DNA of 6,738 nt from Paracoccaceae bacterium. GTDB lineage: Bacteria; Pseudomonadota; Alphaproteobacteria; Rhodobacterales; Rhodobacteraceae. Of the stretch, positions 5,509 to 6,738 are shown one piece after another. The position numbers and the translations under genes were made by a program. Every line of letters starts with the position of its first letter. The first letter of the stretch is position 1. The notes beneath the pieces are model-generated. The model saw nothing but the letters and a program-made list of their open reading frames with translations. It was not told the origin of the DNA and did not search any database. Where the stretch lies: positions 1 to 6,738 of the forward strand of contig SKKS01000120.1 of the NCBI GenBank assembly GCA_007123625.1. Direction: 5' to 3'.

Positions 5509-6705
5509 ATGGCCGAGGATGTGGCAGCACTGGTCATCGGCGCTGGCCCTGCGGGGCTGATGGCGGCCGAGACGCTATCTCGCGCGGGCGTGCCGGTGGT
5601 CGTATGCGAGGCCAAGCCAAGCCCCGCGCGCAAGTTCCTGATGGCCGGCAAATCGGGCCTGAACCTGACCAAGGACGAAGCCGCTGCGGATTTCATGGTC
5701 GCTTATGCCGAGGCCGCGCCTTGGCTGCGCCCGGCGCTGGCGGCGTTTGGCCCGGCGCAGGTGCAGGACTGGGCGCGTGGGCTGGGGCAGGCGGTGTTCA
5801 CGGGCAGTTCGGGCCGGGTGTTCCCGGTGGCGATGAAAGCCTCTCCGCTGCTCAGGGCGTGGCTGGCGCGGCTGTCGGGGCAGGGCGTGGCGCTGCGGAT
5901 GCGCTGGCGCTGGACGGGCTGGGCGGCAGATGGCGCGTGGCAATTCGACACGCCCGAGGGTGCGCGCACGCTGCGTCCGGGTATCTGTGTGTTGGCGATG
6001 GGCGGGGCAAGCTGGGCGCGGCTGGGCGCGGACGGGGCGTGGACCGGTTACTTGGGCGCGAAGGGCGTGGTGCTGGCGCCATTCCAGCCTGCGAACATGG
6101 GCGTGCGCGTGGCGTGGTCGGCGCATATGGTGCCGCATTTCGGGGCGCCGCTGAAGAACGTGGCGTTCTGCGCAGGCGATGCGCGGGTCCGGGCCGAAGC
6201 CGTGGTGTCCGCCGCCGGACTGGAGGGAGGCGGGATTTATGCACTGTCGCGCATGCTGCGCAGGGGCGATGCGCTGCGGCTGGACCTGTTCCCGGACCTT
6301 GACGGGGCCGAGGTGGCGGGCAGGCTGGCTGCGCGCCCGGCGCGCGAAAGCGCCGCCAACCGCTTGCGCAAGGCGCTACGGCTGGACGGTGTGCGGATGG
6401 CGCTTGTACACGAATGCGCGCGGCCACTGCCCCGCGCTCCCGACGCGCTGGCGGGCGTGCTCAAGGCGTTGCCGGTGCCGCTGGCGGGGGTGGCGCCGAT
6501 GGACAGCGCGATTTCGGTCGCTGGCGGGGTGCGGGCCGATGCGCTGACCGAGGGCTTCATGCTGCGTGCCCTGCCGGGGGTGTTCGCGGCGGGCGAGATG
6601 CTGGACTGGGAGGCGCCGACGGGCGGCTATCTGCTGACCGCGTGTTTCGCCACCGGGTTGCACGCGGGGCGCGGGGCGGTGCACTGGCACGAGGCGATGC
6701 GATAA
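5509..6705 (+). CDS. FAD-dependent oxidoreductase, HI0933/PP_4765-like flavoprotein
   Basis: This 398-residue protein begins with a Rossmann FAD-binding motif, VIGAGPAGLMAAE (9-21), with E34 at the end of the second strand for ribose binding. The segment ARKFLMAGKSGLNLTK (40-55) is the HI0933-family signature in the variant typical of the PP_4765-type subfamily (TIGR03862). SSGRVFP (99-105) is another family hallmark. The C-terminal EMLDWEAPTGGYLLTACFATG closes the FAD site. Length fits the family. The enzyme should be a cytoplasmic flavoprotein; its substrate is not established. ATG 5509 is preferred over ATG 5467 because it puts the dinucleotide-binding motif at the usual distance from the N-terminus; purine-rich sequence (AGGGGGG at 5491-5497 and AGGGA at 5503-5507) precedes it. 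It is divergent from the HNH gene with 76 bases between. Confidence 0.92.
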   Translation: MAEDVAALVIGAGPAGLMAAETLSRAGVPVVVCEAKPSPARKFLMAGKSGLNLTKDEAAADFMVAYAEAAPWLRPALAAFGPAQVQDWARGLGQAVFTGSSGRVFPVAMKASPLLRAWLARLSGQGVALRMRWRWTGWAADGAWQFDTPEGARTLRPGICVLAMGGASWARLGADGAWTGYLGAKGVVLAPFQPANMGVRVAWSAHMVPHFGAPLKNVAFCAGDARVRAEAVVSAAGLEGGGIYALSRMLRRGDALRLDLFPDLDGAEVAGRLAARPARESAANRLRKALRLDGVRMALVHECARPLPRAPDALAGVLKALPVPLAGVAPMDSAISVAGGVRADALTEGFMLRALPGVFAAGEMLDWEAPTGGYLLTACFATGLHAGRGAVHWHEAMR

Positions 6706-6726
6706 GGCGGGGCTGTACGAGGCGGC

Positions 6727-6731
6727 AGGAG
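6727..6731 (+). promoter_or_regulatory. Possible ribosome binding site of a gene beyond the right edge
   Basis: AGGAG occurs 21 bases after the flavoprotein stop codon and seven bases before the window ends. A plus-strand gene could begin just outside; no start codon is visible. Confidence 0.2.
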
Positions 6732-6738
6732 CTCCGAC

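Noticed and set aside
5205..6302. Long plus-strand open frame of 365 codons
   Set aside because: It is an out-of-frame shadow, rich in Gly, Arg and Ala, over the HNH gene and the flavoprotein gene.

Overview
The window looks like a piece of chromosome from a GC-rich alphaproteobacterium, most likely in the Rhodobacterales. This is inferred from the strong G/C bias at third codon positions and the style of the predicted proteins; no rRNA or marker gene confirms it. I see no tRNA, rRNA, CRISPR array, insertion sequence or phage module.

Left part (1-2779): two overlapping minus-strand genes encode P-loop GTPases with hydrophobic segments. The upstream one (start GTG at 2630) is a YcjF/DUF697-type GTPase. 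The downstream one (start ATG at 1561) has two N-terminal membrane segments and a C-terminal G domain, and runs off the left edge. They share 14 bases and form an operon. A 149-base divergent region separates them from a plus-strand LysR-family regulator (2780-3685). That region holds a perfect 9-bp inverted repeat which overlaps a possible promoter for the GTPase operon.

Middle (3686-5108): the LysR gene ends 3 bases from the end of a convergent minus-strand HD-domain phosphohydrolase (start 4291). Upstream of it lies a 406-base stretch with no convincing gene but with several direct and inverted repeats. Next comes a small minus-strand gene (4698-5054). Its open frame appears to have lost its original reading frame in the middle through three single-base losses that cancel out.

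Right part (5109-6738): a small minus-strand HNH-nuclease-like gene (start 5432) is divergent from a plus-strand FAD-dependent oxidoreductase of the HI0933/PP_4765 type (5509-6705). The last 33 bases hold only a possible ribosome binding site for a gene beyond the window.

The best candidates for a second look are the scrambled small gene, the LysR-linked pair of membrane GTPases, and the repeat-rich gap upstream of the HD gene. I find no evidence for a complete new defence or mobile system.
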